From Manis javanica (lineage: Eukaryota; Chordata; Mammalia; Pholidota; Manidae): a DNA stretch of 64,000 bases. How positions within the stretch are numbered: position 1 is the first letter of the stretch; each line of letters begins with the position of its first letter. The notes beneath the pieces were generated by a model that searched no databases, was not told the origin of the DNA, and saw only the letters and a program-made list of their open reading frames with translations. The translations under genes were made by a program, and so were the position numbers. Where the stretch lies: positions 40,940,501 to 41,004,500 of the forward strand of contig NC_133163.1 of the NCBI RefSeq assembly GCF_040802235.1. The letters are read 5' to 3'. Below are positions 10,491-22,894 of the stretch, one piece after another.

Positions 10491-13400
10491 ATATATAGAA
10501 CAAATCTCTGCCTTTTCTTTTGAAATTAACCTTTTTATTTCAGTATATTGAAATATACATACCTTTAAGTGGACAGCTTAATTTTTCAAAAAGCAGCATA
10601 AGTAACACAACTCAGAATAAGAAATAATAGTGACTTTATTTTGTTTTAAAACACTTATTGGTATTATGTATGTTGACCCATAGGTGGCTAGCACCATGTC
10701 TATACGCACAACTATAGGATGCTCCTAGAAATGGAAAAGGAAATGTTTCTAGAACTGGACGTCCTTACCCTCTGTTTAAACAGCAAGCTCTGTAGTGATC
10801 CAAATGTCTCAATCTTGACAGTGAGCCTGTTCGTTGGGCCCTCCCAGCTAATCCTCACATTTGAAGCCATTTCAGAGGGAGGGCATGATAGCACCTGCAG
10901 GGGCCAACAACTGCTTCAGCCCCTCTTATCTTATTTTCCTATCAGCTAGCTCTATGTATCACCTCCGATGGTGTCCAGGCAGGAAGGTACATTTTAAGAA
11001 TGAGCTCAGCAAAAGGTAGAGATCAGCACAGCCCATGGTCTGTCAGGCCTGGGCTAAGGGAAGTTCATGTTAGCAAATCTGCTGTGAAGATTTGGAATAT
11101 CATGACTGCCAGTCAGAGGGAAGCCATCATTTCTGAGGGGCAACTAGCTGATAAGATCACTTCAGGCAGTTTTGTATCTTGTTTACTGCATTTTATTTAC
11201 CACGGGGCACAAAATCTCTTGGCTTTGTAAGAACAGAACCTGGGAAGGCCCCTTTAGACATGGGAACCGTCACCAGGGGCTCATGGGATTCCCCCTGAAA
11301 CAGAAATAAGCTGCTCACAATTCCTTCTGGTGCACCCCAGCTTTCCTATTTACTCCAGGCTTCTTAAATTCTGTCTACACATCTCCTGAGCTTATTCTGA
11401 GAGCAAAGTAGGTGCATTTTTTCAGTACTCAGAGCCAAACATCAAGTCTCAGTTTCAATGAACATGGGAAAATTGCTTAAAAGGCTACTTAGGACACATA
11501 TCTTAATTTGAGAAATGTACAATTAAGTAAATAATGGTCCGCCTTGAGCCTTAGCTTGGGCTCAATTACTCATTTTTACAAGAGAGAATCTGTCTCTAGA
11601 AGCACATCCCAGGGCAGCATGCATTGTAGAACATGAATATTCTGCTAGGGAATCTCACACTCACATCCCAGAATAAAGACTGTGTTTGAAAGGTCGACAC
11701 CAGTACTAAAGAGCTGAACAAACTAGGTAGCCAGTTGCACTCCGGGGTCTCAAGCTCTTCATTTTTTTCTGCTCTCAGATCTCATTTTATGTTAATTAGC
11801 AGCACCTGCCTCCCCCCACACAAGCTATTTTCACTTGGCTGAAGACATCAAATTTTTAGCTCTTTAGTTTTATAGAAAATGGTTTTTTTCTTATGTTCAC
11901 ATTCTAAATAATAAAATGTCACAGTGAACTAAAACAATGGGGCAGAGAATCCCTCATGGAGAAAAGAAACAAATTCGACCTTATGTAATAGGGAATTCCA
12001 GGTTGGGAAGGAAAAGAACTGTGATGAATTCTGGTAGCTTTTTTGTTTGTTTATCACAGTGCAGCTTGAAGAGATAATGGGCTTCCTTCTTGTTATTTAC
12101 AGTAGGACAAGGTTGTCAGTTAAGTAAATCCTATTCTCTGGCTTCCCATTTGGCTTTAATTTCTATCTCAAAGCATCATAAATAACCAATGAAGAAAAAA
12201 TACTGTCTAAACATTCAGAGATGATTTCAATAACATTCACATTAAAAATGCATGATTGTTATGAAGACTTAATTTTAGCCATCCATAGGTTCTGTCTTTT
12301 ACTCTGGTCATATTTCTCTTTGCATTGTCTGTCTTAGTTATTTAACTCTGAAGCCCACTAAAGATGAGAAATGGGCATTTATAGGGCAGGTGCACATGGT
12401 TTAGTGGTTCAGTTGCTGACCTAGCATTTCTGCCTCTGAAGCATCAGCCATTGTGTTCTCAGCAATGAGCTTTAGTCAACAATCTCAAGCCAGAGAGGTG
12501 GTGGAGAGAAGAGGGAGCAGTAGATGTCAGTGATGTTATGTAAATTGATTATGTGAATTCTAGTGTCTGTAAATACACTAAAATAAACTAACACACAACT
12601 AATATCTCTATCCACCCCAGCTATGTGAATTCTAGAGTTATACAAAGTGGTACCACAGACCCTCACTGAGATTAATGAGAGCTCTCAGATGGAAGCCTAG
12701 GAACATAGATGCAGTATATTTACACAGTGACTTTCATTTCATTGAAACCAAATAAAAGCCTTAGCATGATCAGGTGAAAGACCCAGAACAAGCTATTAAT
12801 TACTTTTATTGTTCCTGTTCTTTAGGCAAGCAGAGGAACTTCTGGTTAATCACCATTCTTTATTGTCTTAAAATTTTGTTATGTATTTTATTATTCTTTA
12901 TGACATGTTAGCAAATAGCCTGAAATGTAGTATGAATGGTTGAAGTTGAGAGTATAAGCAATATGTCTTAAAAAAAAAAATCTTGGCTACTAAACTTTGG
13001 TTAAGTGTGGGTAGGCTGCTGAGGTTTCTGTGGGAAGCGCCATGCCGGCCTTGGGAGGGCCGCAAGGCTCAAGTCAGGCATCATCCCGGATCATGGAGCT
13101 CCAAGCTATCTGGCTGTCTAGGAGAAACGTCCCTTGTACTTCTATTTTTATTTCTACTGGGAAGGGGCTATTCCAAGACTTATTTTATTTTATCTCTACC
13201 AGCAGAAATGTAAAGCAGTGAGATGTTTCAAATCAAACAAGTCAAAATGGTAAGAGACAATGGCCATGATAGGTTGGGATAAAGAAAGATCCTTTGGGTT
13301 AGACAGGAAACAATCTTTTAAAGATCCAGGAGCATCTAGTGAGATTGGGGCCAGAATTTTAAGAGAAATTCTGATGAGTTTTTGGCCCTAGTTCCTCTTC

Positions 13401-13709
13401 TCAAGTATATTACAAATTTCTTAAGAGTTGAGTCCTTTTACTTCTCTCTGTCTTACACATGGAACCTCAGCAAGGAACCTTCCACAGTGATGTTTTAATA
13501 CATGTTTATTGACTTATACTGTTCTTAAAAAAATCTTATATTTTGTCTCTATATATATTTTGAGTATTATGATGATGGTGAACTTTGAAGTGGAGTTAAG
13601 TCACATTCCGTTCTGCAAAGGATACATATGAATTAAGGGTAGAATGAGTGGAGAAATAGTCCCGTCTTGTTTCTAGCCTTTTGTATCTGAGATGTTTGGA
13701 GAAGCAACA
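10491..13709. other. Mostly unique sequence, no gene seen
   Basis: I see no exon, RNA gene or clear repeat. A low-confidence old L1 3' UTR trace may lie at 10515-10640. A possible conserved block is at 11760-12330. It carries TTAATTAG next to the E-box CACCTG near 11790-11806, and 'cacattaaaaatgcatgatt' near 12240. Frames at 10719-10949, 11000-11230 and 12983-13213 lack any family signature. Confidence 0.45.
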
Positions 13710-13723
13710 CTGCCATCTTCTGG
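13710..13723 (-). promoter_or_regulatory. CTCF-like motif
   Basis: The reverse strand reads CCAGAAGATGGCAG. This fits the CTCF core pattern CCASYAGRKGGCRS at all but one position (A for Y). Its sequence context is non-repetitive. Confidence 0.4.
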
Positions 13724-15364
13724 TAGATTCATGTCATCCTTCTTTTGGCTCTGATGGCTTTCTTGCCTATCTGTACTTTGTGTTTTCATCAATACAGACC
13801 TAATTTGCTTTGAAGTTTTCCAAACTTTAAATCAAGTCTAAATACTGCCTTATTTAAGATGCATAAAGATTAAAAAGCATGGAAATAAGGCCCTTGAGTT
13901 GAACTTTTGCTGAAGAGCGATATGATTTTGATAGTAAAGAGAATCTTACCCCAGGCCCACTGTGATGTCAGCATTAAGACTTTACTGGCGGTATTCTAGT
14001 AGATCTTTAACATGACCAAGAATGTTCTGGCCTTAGCGTTGGGGACGATGGGACTGGGTGGAGGGAGAATATGGTGAAAAATTCAGACAAGTTGTAGCAG
14101 TCATGGAAAAACACGGGTGAGCAAGCTGGTCAAACAGTCTGCGTGAGTGGTGAACAAGAAAATCTCCCACACTGTGTTTTCAGACTTAGAGCTCCCCTTA
14201 TTTGTGTTGGAATGTTTTCATTTACATTACTTGAGCAGTTCCCTGGCAACTCATGTGGATTCATGGTTTTCTGAACTGAGCATATACTAGGTGTCATTAA
14301 GAGTTAGCTGCATGAATGAATGAGTGTGAAAATATCTTTGCTTTTATAATTCATCTCTGAAATACTTGGCTGGGACTGGTGATAAAGAGTAAATAATTAA
14401 TTTTCCTAATCTCTCTTACTGATTCCCATATCCAAAATCAATGGGAACTGCTCATAAGGGAAGGAAAGTGCTCATGGATCAACCCTATTCTTTTTTCTTT
14501 TACTTGATGCATTTAAGGAAACATTGAGGACATTGGAATAGAAACTAAGATTAATCTTTTCAAGGGAATGCTGTAATCATCGGGGACTATCTGTCTATAG
14601 TAATATGCACTTTTGCCTTTGACTGGGCTACGTTATAATTCTGCCAAGAACAAAGTTAACTTGCAGAAAACTGAGAGCAATGCAAATATGTCAATAGACA
14701 TACAAATACATTCTGTCCCGTGGAGCATTAATTGAACCTTCTCTCCCCCCACCCCCTAAAAAGTACCAGTTTTGTTTCCATTTGAAAATTCATTTCAGTA
14801 TTCCTGATTTATAAATGTTTCTAATTTTGGCTTCTCCTCTGAACTGGTTGTTAATGGAGCCTCACTCTCTCAATCACCAAGCAATAATTGTACTATGTCT
14901 ATATAATGGGATTTCCTGTTGAGTTATTTGAGTCCCTCATTTTTCCAGTTCCCTCATTTAATTAATAAGTTAAATGAAAGCTTTGAGATTTATTTGTTCT
15001 ATATTTGTATGAGAGTCATGGTTGTACTTTTTAAGAAAATTCACTATTTAGCTGACTATTAGAAAACAAGTTGAAGGAGCCCTCTTCCCACTTGGTTTCT
15101 CTAGGAGTTGCCTCACAGGCATTCCAAAGATTGGTTCCCTTGCTGTCTTTGAAGTAGAGGATGCGACTGAGAGTGACTGAGACTATCTGACACAGCTGAC
15201 TGACTGCTGGGTGGCACTGTACTTGTCCCAGTGGTCCTGCCCCTGTGTGAATCATTTACGGAACTCCACTGCTGGAAGTACCTGCGGAGCCTGCTGCCTG
15301 TTCTTCGGACTGTCCTTGGCTTTGCCGTGTTGGCTAAGTTTCACTCAACAGCTGGCATTGGCAC
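13724..15364. other. No gene recognised
   Basis: This is AT-rich unique sequence. Frames at 15031-15255 (-) and 15211-15405 (+) are short, overlap in conflict and show no motif. Confidence 0.5.
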
Positions 15365-15368
15365 TGAT

Positions 15369-15535
15369 GAGATCTGCTTCATATTCTAGCCCTCCCACAT
15401 ACTAGTGTGGGATCTTGGGGAAGTTACTAGATGTTTCTCAGCTGTAAAATAAGGCTGAGGTAAAGAGTTACTGAGATAATGCATACTGTGTCTGGGACAT
15501 AAGTGCTCCCTGAATTTTACCTATTGCTATATGGA
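15369..15535 (+). mobile_element. MIR SINE
   Basis: It carries the MIR core order: 'tgggatcttggggaagttac', 'ctcagctgtaaaataagg', 'gttactgagataatgca' and 'gtctgggacataagtgctcc'. The 5' tRNA-derived portion is eroded. Confidence 0.75.
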
Positions 15536-17236
15536 GAGAAAAACAGGCTGAGAACTGAAAGCCCTACTTTATCCCATGGCTTTGGGATCTGTAGCTATGT
15601 AGTAACACTATGGGAGTAATGTTTCAAGGTCATAGTGAATTCAGACTGGACCCATGTGAGCCTGCATTGGACCAGAAGGATCCAGAGGGCTGGGTTGACT
15701 AGATCAGGCAATGTCTTGGAGCAAGCAGACACCTCTTCGCTTTTCAATTACTTGATTGTGGGAAAGTCCAAGGAGAACCAAGGTAGAGCCCAGAGGTAAA
15801 AATGTGACAAGTGGCATGTGGCAGCCAAGGGCAGTGGCCATATTCTAGCTGCTACGGAAGTATTCCAATATTTAATAACTGGTATGGCCCTGCTGAGTAT
15901 AAACCAGTCCTGGAAGATGGTGGATGAGCTGCATTGGGGTGGAGGTGACGTCTACCCAGTCATTCCCAAGGGACACTCTATAGGAAAGGCCAGAGGCAAC
16001 CAGATGATAAGTAAAGTACACTTTTTACTTGCCTTTAATCGATTCTATGTGCGATGGAGCAGCTCACATGAAGTTCTTCAGCAATGGGCTGGTTCTACCA
16101 TGCCACCCCTCTAATACAGTTTCACCTACCAGTAGATATTACTATTCAACCGGGACAGCAATAAAATAGAGGCTTCTTAAATATCATAGCGGCACAGGCT
16201 ATGGACTCCTCAAAGTTGGCAATGATAGAAACCACATCCATTCACTCCATTTCTCCTCAACCACTAATTTCTATGCAATAGGAAGAACTGATTCTGAAAT
16301 ACACTCTTTAGGCACAGAAGAAGGAATTCTGATACCAGTGAACCAATTTAGCTGAATTTTAATTTTAAAAAGCTGTAAAAGAAAGTTTGGAAAATCATGT
16401 GTATTTTTATTTGGGTTCCTTTGCAGTGTTATTGATGTTTAACTTCAAATATCCACTAGAGGGCATGAAAGGAATTGTTTGACTCATGGTACTGAAAACA
16501 TGATTTGAATAGCAGAAAGGAAAAAGCAAATTGATATTATATATATATTACAGCTTTTAGACAGGAAACAACAAATAACATTTAAGCATCAACCTGAAAT
16601 ATACTGCAACCTTTACTTTTCTTATTTCCCATCTAGAGCCTTCATTTAAAATAAAATGATTGTCTCATTTCTCTAGAATGAGATCTATTATGTTTATAAA
16701 AGACAAATGAAATAATTAAATACAGTGTCAATGATTTTATTCAGATCTATTAGAGACCCTTGAAAAATACATGAAACTTTAGTACAGACACTATGTTAAG
16801 CACTTGAAAAATACTATAAATTTTTATAACAACTGAGGTTTTATAAGAAGCTGATTTTCTTATGTCCATTTTGCTGAAGTACAGAGAGGCTGTGAATTTC
16901 GTAGCATTTCTCTGCTAGGTAGTCTTCAAGATTTTTCACAAACTTTTGGCAAGTAAGAAATCAGTTTTCAGACAGGATCTAGAATCCTTCATTTAAATCA
17001 TGAAATAACCAATCTAATCATTCATATTTCTCTATTTTGGATATGCTCTTTTTCTGTATTTTTCATAACCATATCCTGATTCCAGTTCATAATGATGTGT
17101 TTTTATTTTTTGCATTTCCTCTCTTAATTGATTTCTCAGCACCTCTTCAAATTAATCGGGACTCTGGCATTTGTAAAGAAATCTGAAGTCCATTCTAGAG
17201 CGGCAACCTCGTTTTATTCTCTTTATGGCTTGGGGT
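15536..17236. other. No gene recognised
   Basis: Unique sequence. The 98-codon frame at 15818-16114 (+) has no recognisable domain and no splice context. A CTCF-like motif at 16453-16466 is listed separately. Confidence 0.5.
16453..16466 (+). promoter_or_regulatory. CTCF-like motif
   Basis: The plus strand reads CCACTAGAGGGCAT. It agrees with the CTCF core CCASYAGRKGGCRS except at the last base. It points away from the motif at 13710, so the two form a divergent pair about 2.7 kb apart. Confidence 0.45.
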
Positions 17237-17445
17237 TCCAGGGTTTCTCAGAAGTTAAGGACCACCTGCATTAAAATACTGTGAAGATTTTTTTAAAAAC
17301 AGAGATTATTGGATCACGGCAAAGGTCAGTTGAATGAGAGACTTTGGGTTGAGGCCAGGAAGCTGGATCTTCATATCTTCCCCAGTTATTTTTCATATAC
17401 CCTAAAAACTGATGCACTGGTGTAGACAATGAGAATGACTGGTGT
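17237..17445. mobile_element. MER5-like hAT element, degraded
   Basis: The beginning 'gggtttctcagaagttaagg', then 'accacctgcattaaaa', an 'aacagagattattgga' core and 'actgatgcactggtg' at the far end resemble the MER5A/B order. Divergence is high. Confidence 0.45.
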
Positions 17446-17599
17446 TCAGGCAGCTTTTAGTGAACTTTAATTGTCAATGACTTGCCTTAGGCATTAGGCT
17501 ATCTCAACTTCCACATGGTATCTGTTGGCCACTAAGCCAACCACACAAGTGGAAAAGCATGGCTTTAGGAAGCAGAAATATCTAGATGGTGATCACTTA

Positions 17600-17705
17600 T
17601 TTAGCTTTAGTTTCCAACATGGTAATTTTTTAAGATAAATGAGATAATACAGGTTAAGCACTGTGCCTGGTCCATATTACAGCCTCAAATAATGTTAGGT
17701 GCTAG
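17600..17705 (+). mobile_element. MIR 3' fragment
   Basis: 'gataaatgagataatacagg' is followed by 'taagcactgtgcctggtcca', the 3' MIR landmark. Confidence 0.65.
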
Positions 17706-18499
17706 CAACTCATCATGCAATCCCATTTAATAGGTAAAATATTCATACTTGCTATTTGAGAAAATAAATATCCTATAAAGTGAGATGCTTATAGAAAAAG
17801 CATATTATCATTTGCATGAAACATGAATTCTAAAGAAAGTTCATGATTAGGTACATCTGGAAATAGTTTTCCCAATAAAGTGATAGAAAAGTATGACATA
17901 CTTCCTTTATTTAAAGGTTGCCGAATTCTGGGAGACAATTCTGCATGGTTCTCTCACATTTCTGCATGTCTTGGAAGAAAGGCATTGATTGCTTTTGGTT
18001 CTGTATAATCTTTCCAAGGATATTTGTATAGCACAAAAAGCCTTTGGAAATAAAGGGAGTATCTCTCTGGGGCAAAGGCAGACATGCTCATTGCCCTTTA
18101 TAAAAGATTCGAGTTCCCTAGACTCAGAGTTTCTGTTCTGAAATGCAAGCAGCTGTGTGCTGGTCCTTTCTGGGCTCATTTGTGTCATATCTGTGAAGCC
18201 TGGGAACAAGAACTGATGTAAATGTGCTGATGGTCGTGCTGCTTGCTATGTTGTGGTAATGAAGTCCTTGGTCTCTGTTTCAGGAATGTGTGGTTTTTTG
18301 TTTTTTGTGGTTTTTTTTTGCCAGGACTGATGAAATCATAGCAGGCTAACTAACTGAATTTCAAGTAGGGTAAAGTCTTAGATTCTTTACAGTGCTTGAT
18401 ACTATATAAAAGTACATTTAGTGCAAGTTACATTTTATTTGTTTTCTGAGCCCAAGTGCCTGTCTAATGAAGTCAACAATGGCTACTGGAAGGGGAAGG
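17706..18499. other. No gene recognised
   Basis: The 100-codon minus frame at 17907-18209 has no domain signature. T/G-rich low complexity lies near 18290-18320. Confidence 0.45.
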
Positions 18500-18590
18500 T
18501 AACTGACCAAGATCACAGAGCTGGTTCAGAGCTAAGTCTGGAACTCTGGGCTCATAACCTCTAGCCCACTTCTCTTTTCTTCAGGCTTTG
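18500..18590 (-). mobile_element. MIR core, antisense
   Basis: 'aactgaccaagatcacagag', then 'ctggttcagagctaagtctg' and 'gaactctgggctcataac', match the antisense MIR core. Confidence 0.65.
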
Positions 18591-19419
18591 ACTCTTGGCT
18601 AAGCATCCCAGGTGAAGAATACACAAAGAGAACTTGATTTTATCAGGACAGTTAGACATGTTATCATGGAAAAGGAATGCTTTCTATTGGACCACTGGGA
18701 CTTAAACAGTTATCCTTAAGCCATTTCCTCTAGCGACTTTTCCATGTAAAGATTGATGGATATGCTGCTTTGGTGGTATTTTCAGAGACGATGCAAGTTC
18801 ATGGATTGGCCAATAGCATGACGCATGTATAAGGAAAGCAGAGTAAAAACTACATTGCCAACAAGCGTTCGGATGGATGAATATGTGAGCTGTGCTTAAG
18901 AGAGGAATTCTGGATTACAATGGAATCTAAGGTGATGGAATTCACAGCTAGTGGATGGAGAGAGGTTAGATTATGTTCAGTGTAGATGGTGGTGGGGTGC
19001 AAAATTGGGAGGCAAATATAAGAAATAATTCCATTCAAAATACTATTTATTCATAATTTGTACAGTGACTTTTGGTTAGTGAAAGAAAACCTTAAAAGCT
19101 TGGAAGTGAAAACAGCTGGAGAGTATTAAGCAATCACCAAGAGTTAGCAGACAAGAGGTTGGGATAGATTCTCAAAAACAAAGAACACTTGATTTAAAGT
19201 CCTGTCAGGAAACTTGGCTTTGTTTTGGACATTGCTATTTAGGTATCAGAGTTCCAGTCAATAAAATACATGTGTATTCTTACTTTAGCATATAGTTTTC
19301 CCGTGCCAGTAACATCCTCTGGGAGGACACAGGGAGTCCATCCTTAGTTTAGTATAGTTAGTTCATCAGGCAGCTAGGGTCAAGCCTGAACGGACATGGA
19401 GAGTACAAATGGTATGAAG
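18591..19419. other. No gene recognised
   Basis: Unique AT-rich sequence. The only frame (18850-19038, minus) is 62 codons and featureless. Confidence 0.5.
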
Positions 19420-19580
19420 TGTCTCTGTTCTTAAACAGCTTACAATCCATGAGAGACAGATACATAAATGAATAACTACAGCAGAGTGAGATAGATGCAA
19501 TAATATAAATATTTATGAGATGGAGAAGAGGTTCATAGGAACATTAATTCTATGTTGAAGTAAAGAGTAATGAAACGGTT
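19420..19580 (-). mobile_element. L2 fragment, antisense
   Basis: 'ttcttaaacagcttacaatc', 'gagagacagatacataaatg' and 'aataactacagcagagtgag' reproduce the antisense L2 3' region ('gagcttacagtctag' and 'acagacaattacaatacagtg' in the consensus I recall). Confidence 0.6.
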
Positions 19581-19698
19581 CACAGAAAAGGTGACATCTA
19601 TGTCACTGGTAAATTTTTTGGTTTATTCTTTGAACATGATCTAAAATGGTCTGATTTCCCCAGTTAATAGCATGTCCTTAAAAAACATGAATTATCTC

Positions 19699-20470
19699 TG
19701 TGATACTATGACTTATAATACGAAATATATATTTGGTCTTTATCCAACTTCTGGCACAGAGCTCCTAAAACCCCTGGTATTTCCTAAAACAATAAAGGTG
19801 GCTTTGGTGACTTTTGGAAAGCACCTGAGTGTGGGGTCTGGTTGCCAGGAGAAACGACCACGTGATCAAAGGGTTGGACCTGCCAGCCTCTGCCCTCCTC
19901 CAGCCTCTGGGGCAGGGACGGAGGCTGGAAGTGGAGCTCAATCATCAATGGCCAATGATTTAAACAATTTTGTCTATGTAATGAAACCTCCATAAAAACT
20001 CAATAGGACAGGTTCAGAGAGCTTCCAGGTTGCCGAACACGCGGAGATTCAGGGAGAGGTGCACCTGGAGTGGCTGCGGAGGCTCTGTGCCTTCTCCATC
20101 CCTTCCCCTGTGCATCTCTTTCATCTGCCTCTTCCTGACGTGTATTCTTTTATAATAAACCATTAATCTAGTGAGTGAAATGTTCTTGAGTTCTGTGTGC
20201 TACTCTAGCAAATTAAACCCGACGAAGGAGGGGGTCACGGTAACCTCTGATTTACAGCCAGCTGGTCAGAAGTCCAAGTAATAACCTGGACTTATAACCA
20301 GCCTCTGGGTGGGAGGAAACTAAACTGCCTTGTAGGACTGAGCCTTTAACCTGTGATATCTGATGCTCTCTCTTCATACATCGCGTCTAAATTGAGTTGA
20401 ATTATAGGACACTCAGCTGGCATCAGAACATTGTTTGCTGTTAATGTGGGCAGGCCCCCCTCACACACAT
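19699..20470 (+). mobile_element. Solitary ERV LTR, sense
   Basis: It opens at a TG followed by 'acttataatacgaaatatat' and the 'tccaacttctggcacagagc' motif. It continues through 'atgaaacctccataaaaact', 'gagagcttccaggttgccga' and 'cttttataataaaccattaa' (poly(A) signal AATAAA near 20155). Then come 'ttctgtgtgctactctagca', 'gaaggagggggtcacggtaa', and 'ttgaattataggacactcag' close to the 3' end. This is a familiar mammalian ERV LTR layout, probably class III. I cannot name the subfamily. No internal retroviral genes flank it. The open frame at 19672-19995 lies inside it and is not a gene. Confidence 0.78.
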
Positions 20471-22894
20471 ACATTGCAACTGAGTCCTGGAACAGTCTCT
20501 TTCTTCATTTTACCTAGTAGAAAAATAATTTAAAGGCCTTAGGAAGTGGTTTGCCTCTTTGAAATGTTTTCCAACTGCCTAGATATCATAAATCAGATCC
20601 TCTCTGCAAATGCTGTCAGAATTACTGAGTGATGGTGCAATAGCAGATTATGCATCATGATAATCTGCTTCTTGATTTTCATAACTAGTTGACAGTCATA
20701 ACTGTCTGTCTGGCTGAGGAGCAGTTCACTGACTGACTTCGGACGTGAGTGGAGCTTAACAGGTTCACCACTGAGGCCTGGTGACAGTGAAGATGCTGCA
20801 ACCTCGCTCAGACCTGTGGACCTGAAGGCTCACCTCATGAGTACCTCTGATCCCAGTGACAAATATTAATTTGGGTTCCACTGGAACTTACCAGTTGCTA
20901 GCTTTCCTGGACATTTAAACTTCATCTACCAGTTCTTTGTGACTTCAAGCTTAGCAGGAACTAAAAGAGACAGTTGTGCATGTTTCAAGTAGAAAGCAGC
21001 CTCGGGCTTTTGTATTAACTATGGTTTGTAATATTTCTCATTCTCTTACAGATTAATACTACACATAACATACTTTGATTAAATTTCTACTGTACCATTT
21101 TGAAGTTAAGAAAAGACAAATAATTGTTGCTTAAAATTGCTTTTCCAAGTAACTTTCAATTCTCATCAAGAGAGACTGTACCCTTGGGAGATTAGTCCAC
21201 TGGTTAATTCTAGTTACTGTATTCATATGTGCTGTAAATATCACAGTAATTGTCTCCTAATCAGGGCATCTCCTCTCCCAGGGGACTGCCCAAGACAGTC
21301 CTATTGGTTCACAAAGTTTTCCTTTTCCTCTCTCCTCTCTTCTCCTCTCCTTTTCTCTGCACTCCCTTCCCTTCCCTTGGTGTGCTATCTGAATCCCCTT
21401 TCCCTTTGGTTTCCTTTAATTATTCACAATTTCCTTCTGAATGCCATCAGGGTTTGGGGAGAGAAAGTTTTGGAAATTCAAAGTCTATGGGAGGAAGACT
21501 GTACATTGGACATCTGACTTTCTGTGTGCTTTCTGCAGACTCCCCTCCTCATATGGAGGAAGTTGTGCCTGTGTCTGAAAGTGGGAGGCACCCCGTGGCT
21601 CTGATCGCACTTGAGTCACCATCTATAACCACTCTCTTTTCTCTTGTACTTCCCTTGAGTCTGAACTTTTCAGCTTTTAATTGTTCGCTTTTTTTCTTTC
21701 TTCCATCATGGTCAGCCCCAACGAACTCTGCGTCCTCTTTAGAACTGCAATTTTGGTTGCTCATTCTTTGTTATCTTTGGGGGCTCTGCATTCAATACAT
21801 GGTTCTGTTGAATTTTCCTTTTTCTAATATAAAATTGCTCATACACTTGGTTCCCTTTTAAGAACACCCTGAGTTTCTGGCAGGCTTTTCCTCCACTGAA
21901 GGTGGTGCTGGGAGAGAAATGGCCCTCAGCCATCAATGTCCTGGGCAGAAGGTGCATGCCTGCTGCCAGGTGACCCTAGCCTTCCTCCGCTCTGCTTCAG
22001 TTTTAATCTTTTATCTGTTACTCTGTCTCCCGTCACGTGGGTAAGCAGTCGTGGTCTCCCGTGTAACGTCTCCTATCTGTAACTAGATAGATAAAGTTGC
22101 CCAATTTCATGCCTTCAGAAAATTTCTCTTCTGTCTTTTTGTGACAAGAAGTGTCTTTTTGCTTTCCCAGCTTTCTTTCTCTCTTCATGAGCCAGGCTGA
22201 GAGATAAAGACTCTTTCGTCATTTCAGTGGCCTTCACAGCCTGGTATGGGAGAGGGAGTTAAAAGACAGCGACAGAGAAGACCTCAGCAGCCCAGGTCCT
22301 TCTCCTGGTCCCTAGTGACGACTCTGACACCACCGTCCCACTGCCATCAGCCTTTCAGTAAGTTTGGCTGTGAAGAGTGAGCAGATGCCAGAGTGGGTGC
22401 AGAGTTAAGGGAGAATAATACAAGGAGGAGGGTTGGAATTTACTGTCAGCTGGAAGAATCCACTAGAGAGGGAGAAGCTGAAGGCAGGAAAACCCCATCA
22501 AAAGGGTTGAGTCCCTACCTCAGGCATCAACCTGATCTAGCAGGTAACACACCTAACTTCCTGCCCTGCCATACAGCAATTGATCTCTTGCCCATATCTA
22601 CAACTTTACTACTACTATTGGGGTGACTTTAGGCAGTTACTGGAGATTATGGGGTGGCAGCTTAAATGTCTCCATCCACTCCATAGTACCACCATTGAAA
22701 TTCCTTCCCTGCTAAGGACTTTGGCACCCATCCCCTCCCTGACCTGACTCCTGCCATCACCGCTGCTCATGCGGATAGCCCATGTGACACCAGGATGTCT
22801 TAGTTCCCTGCCACTCATATCCGTCCTCAGCCACCCCTCCCACGCACTTGTGTGCAAGACTCTGATTGGGCGGTCAAGTTCCCGAATACCTCTC
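20471..22894. other. No gene recognised; contains the longest open frame in the window
   Basis: Unique sequence. A 203-codon plus frame (21250-21861) runs through a T/C-rich segment. Its product is dominated by Ser, Leu, Phe and Pro, with no domain, and two other frames are open across the same bases (21137-21517 +, 21549-21957 -). This fits compositional bias rather than a protein. A perfect inverted repeat at 20642-20669 is listed separately. Confidence 0.5.
20642..20669. repeat. Perfect 10-bp inverted repeat with 8-base loop
   Basis: The left arm agcagattat and right arm ataatctgct are exact reverse complements around gcatcatg. A second, 6-bp dyad (gacagt/actgtc) follows about 20 bases downstream. 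It may be a paired homeodomain-type site or a transposon relic. Confidence 0.6.

Noticed and set aside
12790-12850. Pyrimidine tract and AG resembling a splice acceptor before a short open segment
   Set aside because: No matching donor and no conserved coding text; a single splice-like motif is expected by chance.
19672-19995. 107-codon open frame
   Set aside because: It lies within an ERV LTR.
21250-21861. 203-codon open frame, longest in the window
   Set aside because: The product is Ser/Leu/Phe/Pro-rich with no domain, the DNA is pyrimidine-biased, and other frames are open over the same bases. No promoter or splice evidence was seen.
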